From RUG12461 sp045661345 (GTDB taxonomy: Bacteria; Bacillota; Clostridia; Lachnospirales; Lachnospiraceae): a DNA stretch of 64,000 nt. Position numbers and translations under genes: made by a program. Numbering within the stretch: the first letter of the stretch is position 1; the number at the start of each line of letters is the position of its first letter. The notes beneath the pieces are model-generated. The model made no database searches. It saw only the letters and a program-made list of their open reading frames with translations, and was not told the DNA's origin. The stretch lies in NCBI GenBank assembly GCA_045661345.1, contig JAZRFM010000012.1, positions 56,420 through 120,419 on the forward strand. The letters are read 5' to 3'. This document shows, in pieces, positions 42,501 to 51,184 of the stretch.

Positions 42501-43066
42501 CCCGTATTGACTGTCTGCTGCTCCGGAATCCCGTGATCCTGCAGCTCCAGGAAATAATTGCCTTTTCCGAAAATCTCCTGATAGGAAAGGGCACACTCCT
42601 TCGCCTCTTCATAAAAACCCCGCATCAGATACTTCGGCACTTCCCCGGCCAGACACGCGGAAAGGCAGATGATCCCCTCATGATATTTTGCGAGCACCTC
42701 CTTATCCACCCGGGGTCTGTAATAAAACCCGTCCACAAAGCCCTTGGAAACGATCTTGACCAGATTGTGATAACCCGTATCGTTTTCCGCGAGGAGAATC
42801 AGATGGGAATACCGGTCGTCATTCTGCCCCGGCTCCCGGTCAAAGCGGCTTCCCGGCGCCACATAAACCTCACACCCGATCACAGGACGGATATCTGCTG
42901 CCAGACACTCCTTATAAAAATCCACAACCCCGTACATGACACCGTGATCCGTGATCGCCGCCGCCGTCATGCCGAGGGATTTTACCCGCTTCACGTATTC
43001 TTTGATCTTGTTGGAGCCGTCCAGGAGACTGTACTCCGTATGGACGTGCAGATGTGCAAAAGCCAA
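39557..43066 (-). CDS. dnaE: DNA polymerase III alpha subunit
   Basis: 1169 residues from a TTG start. PHP domain first (HLHVHTEYSLLDGSNKI; DHGVMYG), then the catalytic palm with PDIDVDFSDERRGEVIAYV, the fingers with GRGSAAGSLVSYTMGITDIDP, and a C-terminal OB-fold (GGMVTAVTMKYTRNNQAMAF). It replicates DNA as DnaE-type polymerase. The TTG at 43066 gives the normal LAFAHLHVH start, with AAAGGA upstream. An in-frame GTG at 43108 lies inside the predicted -10 box and is therefore rejected. Confidence 0.95.
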   Translation of the reverse strand: MAFAHLHVHTEYSLLDGSNKIKEYVKRVKSLGMTAAAITDHGVMYGVVDFYKECLAADIRPVIGCEVYVAPGSRFDREPGQNDDRYSHLILLAENDTGYHNLVKIVSKGFVDGFYYRPRVDKEVLAKYHEGIICLSACLAGEVPKYLMRGFYEEAKECALSYQEIFGKGNYFLELQDHGIPEQQTVNTGLLRMSEETGIQLVATNDCHYTYEDDWEAHDILLCIQTGKKVQDENRMRYRQGQFYVKSEEEMRSLFPYAQQAIDNTQLIADRCNVKFEFNNYKIPRYQVPEGYDEKEYLEMLCEQGLEKRYPLAEHGEEEQKKLRERLAYELGVINQMGYTAYFLIVWDYINYAKTHGIPVGPGRGSAAGSLVSYTMGITDIDPIRYDLIFERFLSPARISMPDIDVDFSDERRGEVIAYVVEKYGKDCVTQIQTFGAMLAKGVIRDVGRALDLPYAFCDRIAKMIPNELGITIEKAMQMNPELRSAYETDESVTRLIDMAKRLEGLPRNASTHAAGVVIAPEPMDEFVPLSLGKDDMVTTQFTMTTIEELGLLKMDFLGLRTLSVIENAVRLVEQSRGISIDIDRIDVEEKAVFDYLGTGRTEGVFQLESAGMRSFMKELKPESMEDVIAGISLYRPGPMEFIPAYIRGKNDREHIAYDSPALIPILSGTYGCIVYQEQVMQIVQNLAGYSLGGADEIRRAMSKKKQYVIDENREIFVNGGEFQNKVTGVTEHIPGCVAKGIPAEVANRIYDHMVDFAKYAFNKSHAAAYAAISYQTAWLKYHYPTEYMAALMTSMMDNGTKLSEYILTAKNMGIGLLPPDVNEGIGTFSVSGSNIRYGLSAVKSIGRPMIELLLREREQNGPYRSLPDLISRLCGKKDVNKRTFENLIKAGALDCLPGTRKQKLLVYGQILETTVAEHKSSLTGQLSLFDFADEETKEAMEFKMPEVGEFEKEQLLAFEKEVLGIYTSGHPLEAYEALWKAGITSTTADFLLDEESGLCSRKDGETVTIGGMVTAVTMKYTRNNQAMAFLTVEDLVGSVEVIVFPRDFEKYRALIFEDAKVFVRGKVSVEEEKDAKLICQQIIAFDSVKKELWLQFETKEAYARDEKTILEMLAGSDGDDAVVIYISSERALKRLPKSRNIKVDAEIVDLMAKALGAENVKVVEKPPI

Positions 43067-43106
43067 AATCCCTGCGTTCCTTTCCTTCTTTCTTTCTGTC
43101 AAAAAC

Positions 43107-43115
43107 ACTATACCA
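43107..43115 (-). promoter_or_regulatory. Extended -10 promoter of dnaE
   Basis: Leftward TGGTATAGT (TGn plus TATAGT). The expected start point near 43100 lies downstream of the GTG at 43108, supporting the TTG start at 43066. Confidence 0.55.
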
Positions 43116-43183
43116 CACCCGTTCCGATGCGTGGCGAATTTAATTTACATTGCATTTTCACCGCTACACCTGGGCAGGTTTTG

Positions 43184-43192
43184 TGTTATAAT
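43184..43192 (+). promoter_or_regulatory. Extended -10 promoter of the patatin-like gene
   Basis: TGTTATAAT at 43184-43192, a perfect extended -10; the start codon is at 43220 with TGGAGG in between. Confidence 0.65.
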
Positions 43193-43219
43193 ACAGTGAT
43201 TACGGAATGGAGGAACGAT

Positions 43220-44074
43220 ATGAAGCTTGGACTTGTAGTGGAGGGCGGTGGGATGAAATGTGCATATACCGCCGGCATTCTGGATAAAATCATGGATGAT
43301 CATCTCACATTCGATTATGCCATCGGCGTTTCCGCCGGAAGCTCCTGTACGGCTTCTTTTCTGGCCGGACAGCGGGATCGGAACCGGCGCTTTTTTGTGG
43401 AGCATGTAAAAGACCCGGGATACATGGGATTTCGAACCTTCCTCAAAACCGGCTCCTTTTTTGGTCTGCAGTATATCTACGGAGAGCTGTCCAACAGCAA
43501 CGGCAAGGATCCCCTGCAGCTGTCCGCCCTGCGGCAGAACCCGACAGCCTTCAAGATCGTCGCCACAGACGCCGTCACCGGCAAGGCGGTCTATTTTGAC
43601 AAAAGCGAAATCATGCGGGATGATTACCGGCACTTTATGGCAAGCTGCGCCATCCCGGTGGTCTCAAAGCCGGTGGTCATCGGCAAACGGAAATTTTATG
43701 ACGGAGGCTGCGCAGATCCGATTCCGGTGCGCCGCGCCCAGGCAGATGGCTGCGAAAAGGTGCTCATCCTGCTCTGTCGGCCGAAGAATACCGTCCGGAC
43801 GCCGGAGAAGCACCCGAATCTGATCAAAGCAGCCCTGCATCGCTATCCGAACACGATCCGCGCCATCGAAAACCGCTACAGCCTCTATAATGAAACCCTC
43901 TCCTACTGCAAGGAGCAGGAAACCGAAGGAAAGGCTCTGATTATCGCGCCGAAGGAGGCGCTGCCCGTATCCACCTACACCAGAGACGCGAATGTGCTCC
44001 AGAACCTTTATGACATCGCAGTCAGGGAGTATGGAGAGGAGCGCGAAACCATCCTCTCTTTCCTTGCGAACTGA
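43220..44074 (+). CDS. Patatin-like phospholipase
   Basis: 284 residues. The oxyanion loop VVEGGGMKCAYTAGIL, the nucleophile elbow GVSAGSSCTASFL (Ser of GxSxG near residue 42) and the Asp of the dyad in FYDGGCADPIPV are all visible, so it should be an active serine acyl hydrolase on lipids. No signal peptide. GGAGGAACGAT precedes the ATG. Divergent from dnaE; convergent with the EF-hand-type gene. Confidence 0.9.
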   Translation: MKLGLVVEGGGMKCAYTAGILDKIMDDHLTFDYAIGVSAGSSCTASFLAGQRDRNRRFFVEHVKDPGYMGFRTFLKTGSFFGLQYIYGELSNSNGKDPLQLSALRQNPTAFKIVATDAVTGKAVYFDKSEIMRDDYRHFMASCAIPVVSKPVVIGKRKFYDGGCADPIPVRRAQADGCEKVLILLCRPKNTVRTPEKHPNLIKAALHRYPNTIRAIENRYSLYNETLSYCKEQETEGKALIIAPKEALPVSTYTRDANVLQNLYDIAVREYGEERETILSFLAN

Positions 44075-44101
44075 CTATGCCATAGAGATTGATTTCCTAA
44101 G

Positions 44102-45169
44102 CTATTGTGCGAGATCCAGCTGCTGGAGTGTCCCCATGGATCCGTTTTCATACAGGAAGATTCCCGTGGAACGGATACGCGCATTCGGATCGTTGTTATC
44201 GAGCCGGTTCAGGGAGAACTCGCTTTCGCAGCTGCCCAGATAGATCGCCCCCACGCCGGCTGCCCCCAGCCCCACCAGCCTGTCGCCGCCGTTGCTGTCC
44301 TTTGACCAGATCATGAGGTCCTTGAAGATGTCATCCGCTTCGTCAATCCAGCCGTTTTTGTCCAGATCGTACTGCGCCAGATCCCGGAAGCCGTTGCCGC
44401 TTTTCGTTCCGAACAGCTCCGTCCCGTCATTGATCCTGCCGTCACCGTTTTTGTCCAGCGCCAGGAATCCGGAACCCGGCCCGAGGCGGCTGATCGCCTC
44501 CTCATGCCCGTCCGCATCCAGGTCAAAGGTAAATTTCTGGTCACAGACATCAGCAGCGTCACAGTCCATATTGATGACAAGCGGATCCGTAAAGAGGCCG
44601 CTTCCGAATGAAAAGCTCTGACTGTATACTTCCGTGAAAGAACGCGACATGGATAACTCCAGCTGAAAGCTGATCTCGCGCCCGTCCGATGTTTTCACGG
44701 TTCCTGTGGTTTCAAATGACGTAAACTCCTCCTCGTGATAGCAGTATTCTTCCGAAAAGCTTCCGGAGAATCCGCCGGAAAAGCCTCCCGATATCCCGGC
44801 CGATGATGGCAGATCCGTCAGTTCAAAACGTCTGCCGAATAACAGCTGCCAGATATAGTCCATGCTGTAATAGCGGATCCTGCGTCGGGAAGGGCTTTCA
44901 CCGCCGCTCATACTCCCGCTGCTCCGATTGGACTTTCCGACATTCAGACGCTCGATCAGCTCATCCAGTGAGCTGGAAAACTGCTTACCACCCTTTTCCC
45001 CTTCCTTTTCCTGCGAGGAGTCCGGAAGTGTCGAGACGAGACCGGAGCCGCTTTTGTCTCCGATGCCCTGCATTCCGGCTTTCCTTCCCGTGAAGGAGAT
45101 CATGTGGCTTTCAGATCGGGTATAGCTTCGCTTACTGCTCATTCCTACATCAGAAGATTGAATGATCAT
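44102..45169 (-). CDS. Calcium-binding-repeat protein, unknown function
   Basis: 355 residues from MIIQSSDVGMSSKRSYTRSE. A Ser/Gly-rich N-terminal third is followed by a beta-rich region (TTGTVKTSDGREISFQLELSMSRSF) and three EF-hand-like loops: DLDADGHEE, DKNGDGRINDG and DLDKNGWIDEADD. The conserved end is FLYENGSMGTLQQLDLA. I recognise it as a widespread family in Clostridia and Gammaproteobacteria with no defined role. No signal peptide is visible. GGAGG lies 8 nt before the ATG at 45169; the longer frame to 45238 has no ribosome site. Confidence 0.78.
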   Translation of the reverse strand: MIIQSSDVGMSSKRSYTRSESHMISFTGRKAGMQGIGDKSGSGLVSTLPDSSQEKEGEKGGKQFSSSLDELIERLNVGKSNRSSGSMSGGESPSRRRIRYYSMDYIWQLLFGRRFELTDLPSSAGISGGFSGGFSGSFSEEYCYHEEEFTSFETTGTVKTSDGREISFQLELSMSRSFTEVYSQSFSFGSGLFTDPLVINMDCDAADVCDQKFTFDLDADGHEEAISRLGPGSGFLALDKNGDGRINDGTELFGTKSGNGFRDLAQYDLDKNGWIDEADDIFKDLMIWSKDSNGGDRLVGLGAAGVGAIYLGSCESEFSLNRLDNNDPNARIRSTGIFLYENGSMGTLQQLDLAQ

Positions 45170-45245
45170 TAGTATTCCTCCTTTGTGATGAGCAGGTTTT
45201 CCATATTCTGTTGAAAATAGCTTCCCTGCAGATTCCAAAGAAAAA

Positions 45246-45296
45246 GACGGTCTTTTTTAAGAAAGTCCGTTTCTTAAAAAAACCGTCCCTGGCACC
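45246..45296 (-). terminator. Long hairpin terminator
   Basis: GACGGT-x-TTTTTTAAGAAA pairs with TTTCTTAAAAAA-x-ACCGTC around GTCCG, 18 pairs with one internal mismatch. Leftward it is followed by TTTTTCTTT, so it ends transcription from the mtnA-mrp-CPBP run before the EF-hand-type gene. Confidence 0.8.
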
Positions 45297-45377
45297 TGCT
45301 GTCCTGATGGTTTGCCGCACCGGGATCCTGCGCTGCGGCATGTTTTTCACGCGTTCACTATGTATATCGGAGAAAAA

Positions 45378-46244
45378 TCAAAAAACCTTAAATGCTTCCG
45401 CCGGCTTCTTATCTCCCGGGAAAAGCAGCATGCCGCCGAGGATCAGCGTCAGCACCATCAGCGGCATCCAGGCAAACAGGAAGTAGGGGTTGTCCGCCCA
45501 CAGATAGAGAACCCCCGTAATGCCCAGAAGATTAAAAATGCAGTGGGCCAGGATAGAATCCAGAATGCGCCCGCCTTTTTCTGCAATCAGGCCAAAAAGA
45601 AGCCCCCCTGCCAGAGTATAGATTCCCTGCATCAGATTCATATGATAGATGCCGAACATGATCGCCTGCAGAAGATTCGCAATACCAAAGGGCATAATCC
45701 GCCGAAAATAGCCCAGGGCAACACCGCGAAACAGCAGCTCTTCCCCAATGGGACCCAATACCACGACGTAAATGTACATCATGGGACTCGGATCCCCCAG
45801 ACCTGCCAGTTCCGTCAGCTCTTCGTAATCGGTCGCGGCAGAGGGGCTGATCATGGCAACCCCTTCATAAATGATCTCTGTCAGGTATTGCAGACCAATC
45901 ATCAAAAGAACCAGGCCGAGCAAAAACCCCAGCAGCTGTTTTCCCTTTTTGAACGGGACTTTGCTGTCATTTTTGGATAACGCTCTCAGCCAGCATCCGA
46001 AGATCAGGATCAGCAAGGCGGAATGGACGATCTGAAGCACGTCCGCAAAGGCGCTTCCCTCCGTAATTTCAAAAAGCCGCGCAAAAAGATCCATGTCGGA
46101 GGCGCCCTGACCGATCCCTTCGATCAGCACCCCCATTGCCGCAAGTCCGGTCAGAGGGACGATCAAAAGGAACTGCACCAGCCATCCCGTCGGCAGCGGC
46201 AATATTCCGAGGAGTAAATATCCGATCCTTTTTTTTACCGTCAT
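45378..46244 (-). CDS. CPBP-family intramembrane metalloprotease
   Basis: 288 residues with about eight hydrophobic segments. The catalytic motifs of CPBP/Abi proteases are present: GEELLFRGVALGYFRR (EExxxR), FGIYHMNLMQG with the second metal-ligand His, and ILAHCIFNLLGI. Bacterial members process membrane-bound peptides or give immunity to bacteriocins; here the role is unknown. Its start overlaps the mrp stop by 4 nt, so it is coupled to mrp. Confidence 0.87.
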   Translation of the reverse strand: MTVKKRIGYLLLGILPLPTGWLVQFLLIVPLTGLAAMGVLIEGIGQGASDMDLFARLFEITEGSAFADVLQIVHSALLILIFGCWLRALSKNDSKVPFKKGKQLLGFLLGLVLLMIGLQYLTEIIYEGVAMISPSAATDYEELTELAGLGDPSPMMYIYVVVLGPIGEELLFRGVALGYFRRIMPFGIANLLQAIMFGIYHMNLMQGIYTLAGGLLFGLIAEKGGRILDSILAHCIFNLLGITGVLYLWADNPYFLFAWMPLMVLTLILGGMLLFPGDKKPAEAFKVF

Positions 46245-47095
46245 AGCAGCCCTTTCAGTGTACTTACCGCATCCGCGAGATAGGGATTCTCTGTCTCATA
46301 AAAGACGCCCCGGTCAACTTCTTTTGCAAAGGCCGGATCCAACGGCAGCTTCCCAAGTACCGGAATGGAAAGCTCTTTCGCAACGTCGTCGACCCTGCTC
46401 TCCCCGAAGAGCTGGATCTCTTTTCCGCAGTCCGGACACTTCAAAAAGCTGTAGTTTTCCACGACACCCAGCACGCTCACACCCATCTGCATCGCCATGG
46501 AGTAAGCTTTCTTGACGATCATCTGTACCAGCTCCTGCGGACTGGTCACGATGATCACGCCGTCCAGCGGGAGGGATTGGAACACTGTCAGCGGCACGTC
46601 TCCCGTTCCGGGGGGCATATCCACCAGGAGGTAATCCAGTTCTCCCCAGACCACATCTGTCCAGAACTGTTTCACAGCGCCGGCGATGATGGGTCCGCGC
46701 CAGATCACCGGTGCTTCCGGATCATCCATCAGGAGGTTGATGGAGATGATTCTGGTCCCGTCTGCCGTTTCCATGGGCAGGATCTCTCCCTCCTCATTCC
46801 CGTACGCAGTTCCGGTCACACCGTACATTTTCGGAATAGAAGGACCTGTGATATCGGCATCCATCACCCCCACGGCATAGCCCTGCCGACGCAGTCCGGC
46901 CGCAAGATTCCCCGTCACAAAGGACTTTCCGACACCGCCCTTGCCGCTGATGACACCGATCACTTTTTTGATGTTGGAATGGGCATTACAGGCGGCCTGA
47001 AAGCTTCCCTTCCCGTTTTTCGGATTGCCTGCACATCCTTCACAGCTTTCCCTGCTGCAGTCGGAAGCGCTGCTGCATGAACTGTTCTCAGCCAT
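46241..47095 (-). CDS. mrp: Mrp/NBP35-type Fe-S carrier ATPase
   Basis: 284 residues. Deviant Walker A: VISGKGGVGKSFVTGNLAAGLRR. Later blocks are GVMDADITGPSIPKMYG, LLVDMPPGTGDVPLTVFQSLP and a CPDCG motif for cluster transfer. The first 35 residues are rich in Cys and Ser (CSSASDCSRESCEGCAGN), an extra Cys-rich arm found in some archaeal and clostridial forms. It assembles and hands over 4Fe-4S clusters. Overlaps the mtnA stop by 8 nt. Confidence 0.92.
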   Translation of the reverse strand: MAENSSCSSASDCSRESCEGCAGNPKNGKGSFQAACNAHSNIKKVIGVISGKGGVGKSFVTGNLAAGLRRQGYAVGVMDADITGPSIPKMYGVTGTAYGNEEGEILPMETADGTRIISINLLMDDPEAPVIWRGPIIAGAVKQFWTDVVWGELDYLLVDMPPGTGDVPLTVFQSLPLDGVIIVTSPQELVQMIVKKAYSMAMQMGVSVLGVVENYSFLKCPDCGKEIQLFGESRVDDVAKELSIPVLGKLPLDPAFAKEVDRGVFYETENPYLADAVSTLKGLL

Positions 47096-48176
47096 TTTTC
47101 TGTTCCTCCGCTTTCTTTTTGAAAATCTCCTTCAGAGACTCGGTATACGGTGCTCTCGCCACCCCGTATTCCGTCACGATTCCGGCGATCAGCTCGTGAT
47201 CCGTGACGTCAAATGCAGGATTATAGACCTTGACTCCCTCCGGTGCCATACGCTCCCTGTACCACATCTCCGTCACTTCCTCCGGCTTACGCTGCTCGAT
47301 TTTGATCTGCTCTCCGGTGGGGCATTCCATGTCGATGGTGGAGGTGGGTGCGCAGATATACACCGGCACATGATACCGGGCGGCCACCGCGGCCACCACG
47401 GACGTTCCGATCTTGTTGGCGGTATCGCCGTTTGCCGCCACACGATCACACCCGACAAAGACCGCATTGACCCATCCCTGTCGCATGACGGAAGCAGACA
47501 TGTTGTCACAGATCAGGGTCGTATCCACACCGGCGGAATGGAGTTCAAAGGACGTCAGCCGCGCACCCTGCAGGAGCGGTCTGGTCTCATCGCAGAACAC
47601 CCTGAAATGATAGCCCTTTTCTTCTCCGAGATAGATCGGCGCCGTTGCCGTCCCGTATTTACTGGTGGCAAGCTGACCGGCATTGCAGTGGGTCAGGATC
47701 CCGTCTCCGGGCTTAACCAGCGTCAGACCATGCTCCCCGATAGCGCGGCAAACACGGATATCCTCATCCTGGATCGCCACAGCCTCATCGTGGAGGAGCT
47801 TCAGGATCTCCCGGATCGGTTTCTCCTTATTTGCCTGTGCAACCGCATCCATCCGGCGCAATGCCCAGGAAAGGTTCACCGCCGTGGGTCTGGACGAGTC
47901 CAGGTATTCCTTCTGTTTTTGAAACTCCGGATAAAACCCGTCAAAGGTCTCCGCCCTGATCTTTTTTGCAAGCAGATACAGTCCGAAGCCTGCCGTCACC
48001 CCGATGGCCGGCGCGCCTCTCACCTGCAGAAGATAGATCGCGTTCCAGATCTCCTCCGCCGTCTTCAGGTTGATCAGCTCGATTTTCCCCGGCAGCTTGG
48101 TCTGGTCGATGATCACGATCTGATCATTCTCATCATCAAGCCGTACGGTATCATAATCCAATATCGTTTTTTCCAT
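47088..48176 (-). CDS. mtnA: Methylthioribose-1-phosphate isomerase
   Basis: 362 residues. Substrate motif RGAPAIGVTAGFGLYLLA, then TVLNLSW-like VNLSWALRRM, the catalytic Cys region ILTHCNAGQLATSKYGTATAPI, TRPLLQGARLT and VGCDRVAANGDTANKIGT with the catalytic Asp. It isomerises 5-methylthioribose 1-phosphate in methionine salvage. No other mtn gene is in the window. An eIF2B-like paralogue is possible but these motifs fit MtnA. Confidence 0.92.
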   Translation of the reverse strand: MEKTILDYDTVRLDDENDQIVIIDQTKLPGKIELINLKTAEEIWNAIYLLQVRGAPAIGVTAGFGLYLLAKKIRAETFDGFYPEFQKQKEYLDSSRPTAVNLSWALRRMDAVAQANKEKPIREILKLLHDEAVAIQDEDIRVCRAIGEHGLTLVKPGDGILTHCNAGQLATSKYGTATAPIYLGEEKGYHFRVFCDETRPLLQGARLTSFELHSAGVDTTLICDNMSASVMRQGWVNAVFVGCDRVAANGDTANKIGTSVVAAVAARYHVPVYICAPTSTIDMECPTGEQIKIEQRKPEEVTEMWYRERMAPEGVKVYNPAFDVTDHELIAGIVTEYGVARAPYTESLKEIFKKKAEEQKNG

Positions 48177-48202
48177 AGTTTTTAATCCTCCTGTTTGAAG
48201 TC

Positions 48203-49735
48203 TTATGGATTTGTTGTCTTATTCTCACCGGATTTGTTTCTTAGTCTCTGAAGAAAATCCTTCCGGCGTCTTTGCCGGATAATCGCCTGTTTTTGGATAA
48301 ATTCCTTCCACGCTGCCGGATGCAGCAGGATCAAAAGCGGAAACAGCTCCAGTCTCCCCGCCAGCATATCAAACATCAGCACCACCTTGGAAAAGTTCGA
48401 AAAGAACCCGTAGTTCTGCGCCGGTCCCACCATGGACAGACCGGGACCGATATTGTTCATCGTTGCGGTTACCGCCGTAAAAGTCGTGACCAGATCCGTT
48501 TTTTCAAAGGAGATCAAAAACATGGACGTCACGAAAATCGCAAAGAAGGTTACGAAATAGACATTTGTGGAGCGCTGCACATCGTGCTCGATGGGCTTTC
48601 CGTCCATATGGATCTTTTTGATGCTCTTCGGATGAATATAGTAAATCAGCTCTTTTTTGACGGTCTTCAGGAGCAGCACCACTCTGGATACCTTGATCCC
48701 GCCGCCGGTACTGCCCGCACAGGCACCGGTAAACATCAAAAACACCAGGATCATCCGCGCCGTTTGCGGCCAAAGATCGAAATTCACCGTGGAATAGCCG
48801 GTGGTGGTGATGATGGAGCTGACCTGAAAAAAAGCCTCCGTAACCGAGCTGAAGATCCCTGCGACGGAATGACAGATCGTCAGCGTAATGACTACGACAG
48901 AGCAGACAATGATCCCGAAATAGGTACGCACCTCCTCCATACTGAGGGCTTTTCTGAACCGCCGGAACAGGATCAGATAGTACATGTTGAAGTTGACCCC
49001 GAACAGCATCATAAAAATGGCGATGACCCACTGCGCATAAACCGAATACTCCGCGCAGCTGCTGTTACGAACGCCAAATCCCCCCGTCCCTGCAGTGCCG
49101 AGGCTGATCGTCACTGCGTCAAAGGCAGGTACCTGCCCGATCAGAAGCAGCACGATCTCTGTCAGCGTCATCCCGATATAGATCAAATACAGGAGTCTCG
49201 CTGTCTGCCGCGCTTTGGGCACCAGCTTTCCCACGGAGGGGCCCGGGCTCTCCGCCTTCATCAGATTGGTACCGGAGCCGCCGGAAAGAGGCATGACCGC
49301 AAGCAGAAAAACCAGAACCCCCATACCGCCGATCCAATGGGTAAAGCTGCGCCAGAAGAGCGCCGTATGGGACAGGGCTTCCACATCCATCAGGATCGAA
49401 GCGCCTGTGGTGGTAAACCCGGACACGGTCTCAAATAATGCATCAAAAAAGGAGGGAATCTCCCCGCTGAAGAAGAAGGGAAGGCATCCGATCAGACTCA
49501 TGAGAATCCAGGACAGCGCCGTGGCGATACAGCCCTCCTTGAGACCAAAATGAAAGTCGGTCGGCCTGGAACGGCTCAGCAGGAAGCCTGTCAGATATGA
49601 TCCCGCGGCGGTAGCGACAAAATAGAGTCCCTCCTGATCCTGATAGATCAGCGAGACGACACAGGGCAGCAGCAGAAAAAGGCCCAGCAGCCGCAACACC
49701 CGTCCTAAAATATAACGAATAACCGAATTGTTCAC
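48203..49735 (-). CDS. trkH: Potassium uptake protein, TrkH/KtrB type
   Basis: 510 residues with the four pore-loop repeats of K+ transporters. Recognisable filter regions include SGFTTTGASIL, LGTAGTGGFGV, ITTTGYSTVNF and ATMNNIGPGL. CAGSTGGGIKVSRVVLLLKTVKKE is the typical TrkH loop. It is 21 nt downstream of trkA, which encodes its NAD-binding gate subunit. Confidence 0.94.
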   Translation of the reverse strand: MNNSVIRYILGRVLRLLGLFLLLPCVVSLIYQDQEGLYFVATAAGSYLTGFLLSRSRPTDFHFGLKEGCIATALSWILMSLIGCLPFFFSGEIPSFFDALFETVSGFTTTGASILMDVEALSHTALFWRSFTHWIGGMGVLVFLLAVMPLSGGSGTNLMKAESPGPSVGKLVPKARQTARLLYLIYIGMTLTEIVLLLIGQVPAFDAVTISLGTAGTGGFGVRNSSCAEYSVYAQWVIAIFMMLFGVNFNMYYLILFRRFRKALSMEEVRTYFGIIVCSVVVITLTICHSVAGIFSSVTEAFFQVSSIITTTGYSTVNFDLWPQTARMILVFLMFTGACAGSTGGGIKVSRVVLLLKTVKKELIYYIHPKSIKKIHMDGKPIEHDVQRSTNVYFVTFFAIFVTSMFLISFEKTDLVTTFTAVTATMNNIGPGLSMVGPAQNYGFFSNFSKVVLMFDMLAGRLELFPLLILLHPAAWKEFIQKQAIIRQRRRKDFLQRLRNKSGENKTTNP

Positions 49736-49756
49736 GTTTTACGAAAGCTCCGTTTT

Positions 49757-51136
49757 TTACCGTTCCAAAATGTCCAGAATGTCATTGAAACCGGAATGCG
49801 TTGTCACAATCATGACCGTATCTCCGACATGAATCTCGTCGGAACCGCTTGGGATCAGGATGTGCCCGTTTCGATTGATGAAAGCGATCAGCAAATGCTT
49901 TTTCAGCGCAAGATCCCGCAGAGGTTTATTCACTACGGGGGAATTCACGCCGATCCGAAACTCAATCGCCTCTACTTTGGTATCATACATATGATACAGG
50001 GTCTCGATATTGCTGCCCATGGAGTTCTTTTTTGCACGGACATACGCAATGATCGCTTCCGCGGTGATATATTTCGGATAGATGACACTGCCGAGATCCA
50101 TGCTGTCCAATACGGACTTGAAGCCGATCCGGTTGATCTTTGTAATTGCCTTTGCCTTGCTGTTCTGCTTCGCGTAGAGCGTCAGCAGGATGTTTTCCTC
50201 ATCCATCCCGGTCAGGGGCACAAAGGATTCCGCATACTCAATGCCCTCTTCCCGCAGCAGGTCTTCATTCGTCCCGTCTCCGTTGATGATGACCGCGGAC
50301 GGAAGCAGAACGGTCAGCTCCTCACAGCGTTTCTTGTCACGCTCGATGATCTTTACGGAAACGCCCATATCCAGCAGCTGCCTGGTCAGGTAATACGACG
50401 CTTTGCCGCCGCCGATGATCATGCAGTCCCGTACCTGACCGCTTCTGAAGCCCATCATGGACAGTGTTGCTTTCGCGCGCCTTCTCGGAACGACAAAGGA
50501 AACCAGATCATTCTCTCTGATCACGAAGCTACCGGATGGAATGTATACCTCTCCGTCGCGCTCTACGGCGCAGATCAGCGTGTCCGCCGCCTTTTTGCCG
50601 ATGTTCATAAGGGGCAGATTGCAAAGGGCGCTGTCCTTTCCGACCTTAATCTTGATAAGCTCTGCCTGCCCGTGTGCAAAGGCGTTGACCTCCAGCGTAT
50701 TGGGCAGCGCCAGGATCCGCGATGCCTCAAGGGCAGATTCCAGCTCCGGATTGATAATCATGGCAAGCCCGAGCTTTTCCTGCAGATAAGCCGACTCCCG
50801 GCTGTAATCGGGATCCCTGACCCTTGCAATGGCAGCACAATCCGCCGCGTGCTTCGCCACGGTACAGCACAACAGATTCAACTCGTCGGAATCCGTCACG
50901 GCAATGAGCAGATCTCCGTCATCAATACCGGCTTCGATCTGCGTTGTGAGGCTCGCCCCGTTTCCGACAACGCCCATCACGTCGTAAAGCCCCGTCGTCA
51001 TGCTGACCTTATCAGCATCTTTATCAATTAATGTAATGTCATGACCTTCTCTCACCAGCTGCTCGGTCAGCGTGTTTCCGACTTTCCCGCAGCCGACAAT
51101 GATGATGTGAAAGCCCTTTTTTTCCCTGCTGTTCAT
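49757..51136 (-). CDS. trkA: Trk system NAD-binding regulator TrkA
   Basis: 459 residues from MNSREKKGFHIIIVGCGKVG. Two tandem RCK_N-RCK_C units: the first Rossmann motif IIIVGCGKVGNTLTEQLVREG and GNGASLTTQIEAGI, the second DCMIIGGGKASYYLTRQLLDMG and INGDGTNEDLLREEG. It gates TrkH by binding NAD(H). The ATG at 51136 has no Shine-Dalgarno; another in-frame ATG at 51145 is also possible. TATGAT and TACGAT -10 candidates lie directly upstream, so a leaderless start is possible here too. Confidence 0.92.
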   Translation of the reverse strand: MNSREKKGFHIIIVGCGKVGNTLTEQLVREGHDITLIDKDADKVSMTTGLYDVMGVVGNGASLTTQIEAGIDDGDLLIAVTDSDELNLLCCTVAKHAADCAAIARVRDPDYSRESAYLQEKLGLAMIINPELESALEASRILALPNTLEVNAFAHGQAELIKIKVGKDSALCNLPLMNIGKKAADTLICAVERDGEVYIPSGSFVIRENDLVSFVVPRRRAKATLSMMGFRSGQVRDCMIIGGGKASYYLTRQLLDMGVSVKIIERDKKRCEELTVLLPSAVIINGDGTNEDLLREEGIEYAESFVPLTGMDEENILLTLYAKQNSKAKAITKINRIGFKSVLDSMDLGSVIYPKYITAEAIIAYVRAKKNSMGSNIETLYHMYDTKVEAIEFRIGVNSPVVNKPLRDLALKKHLLIAFINRNGHILIPSGSDEIHVGDTVMIVTTHSGFNDILDILER

Positions 51137-51184
51137 AGCTATCATATTACATCGTACCCATAAATTATGCAACCGACCGGCACA

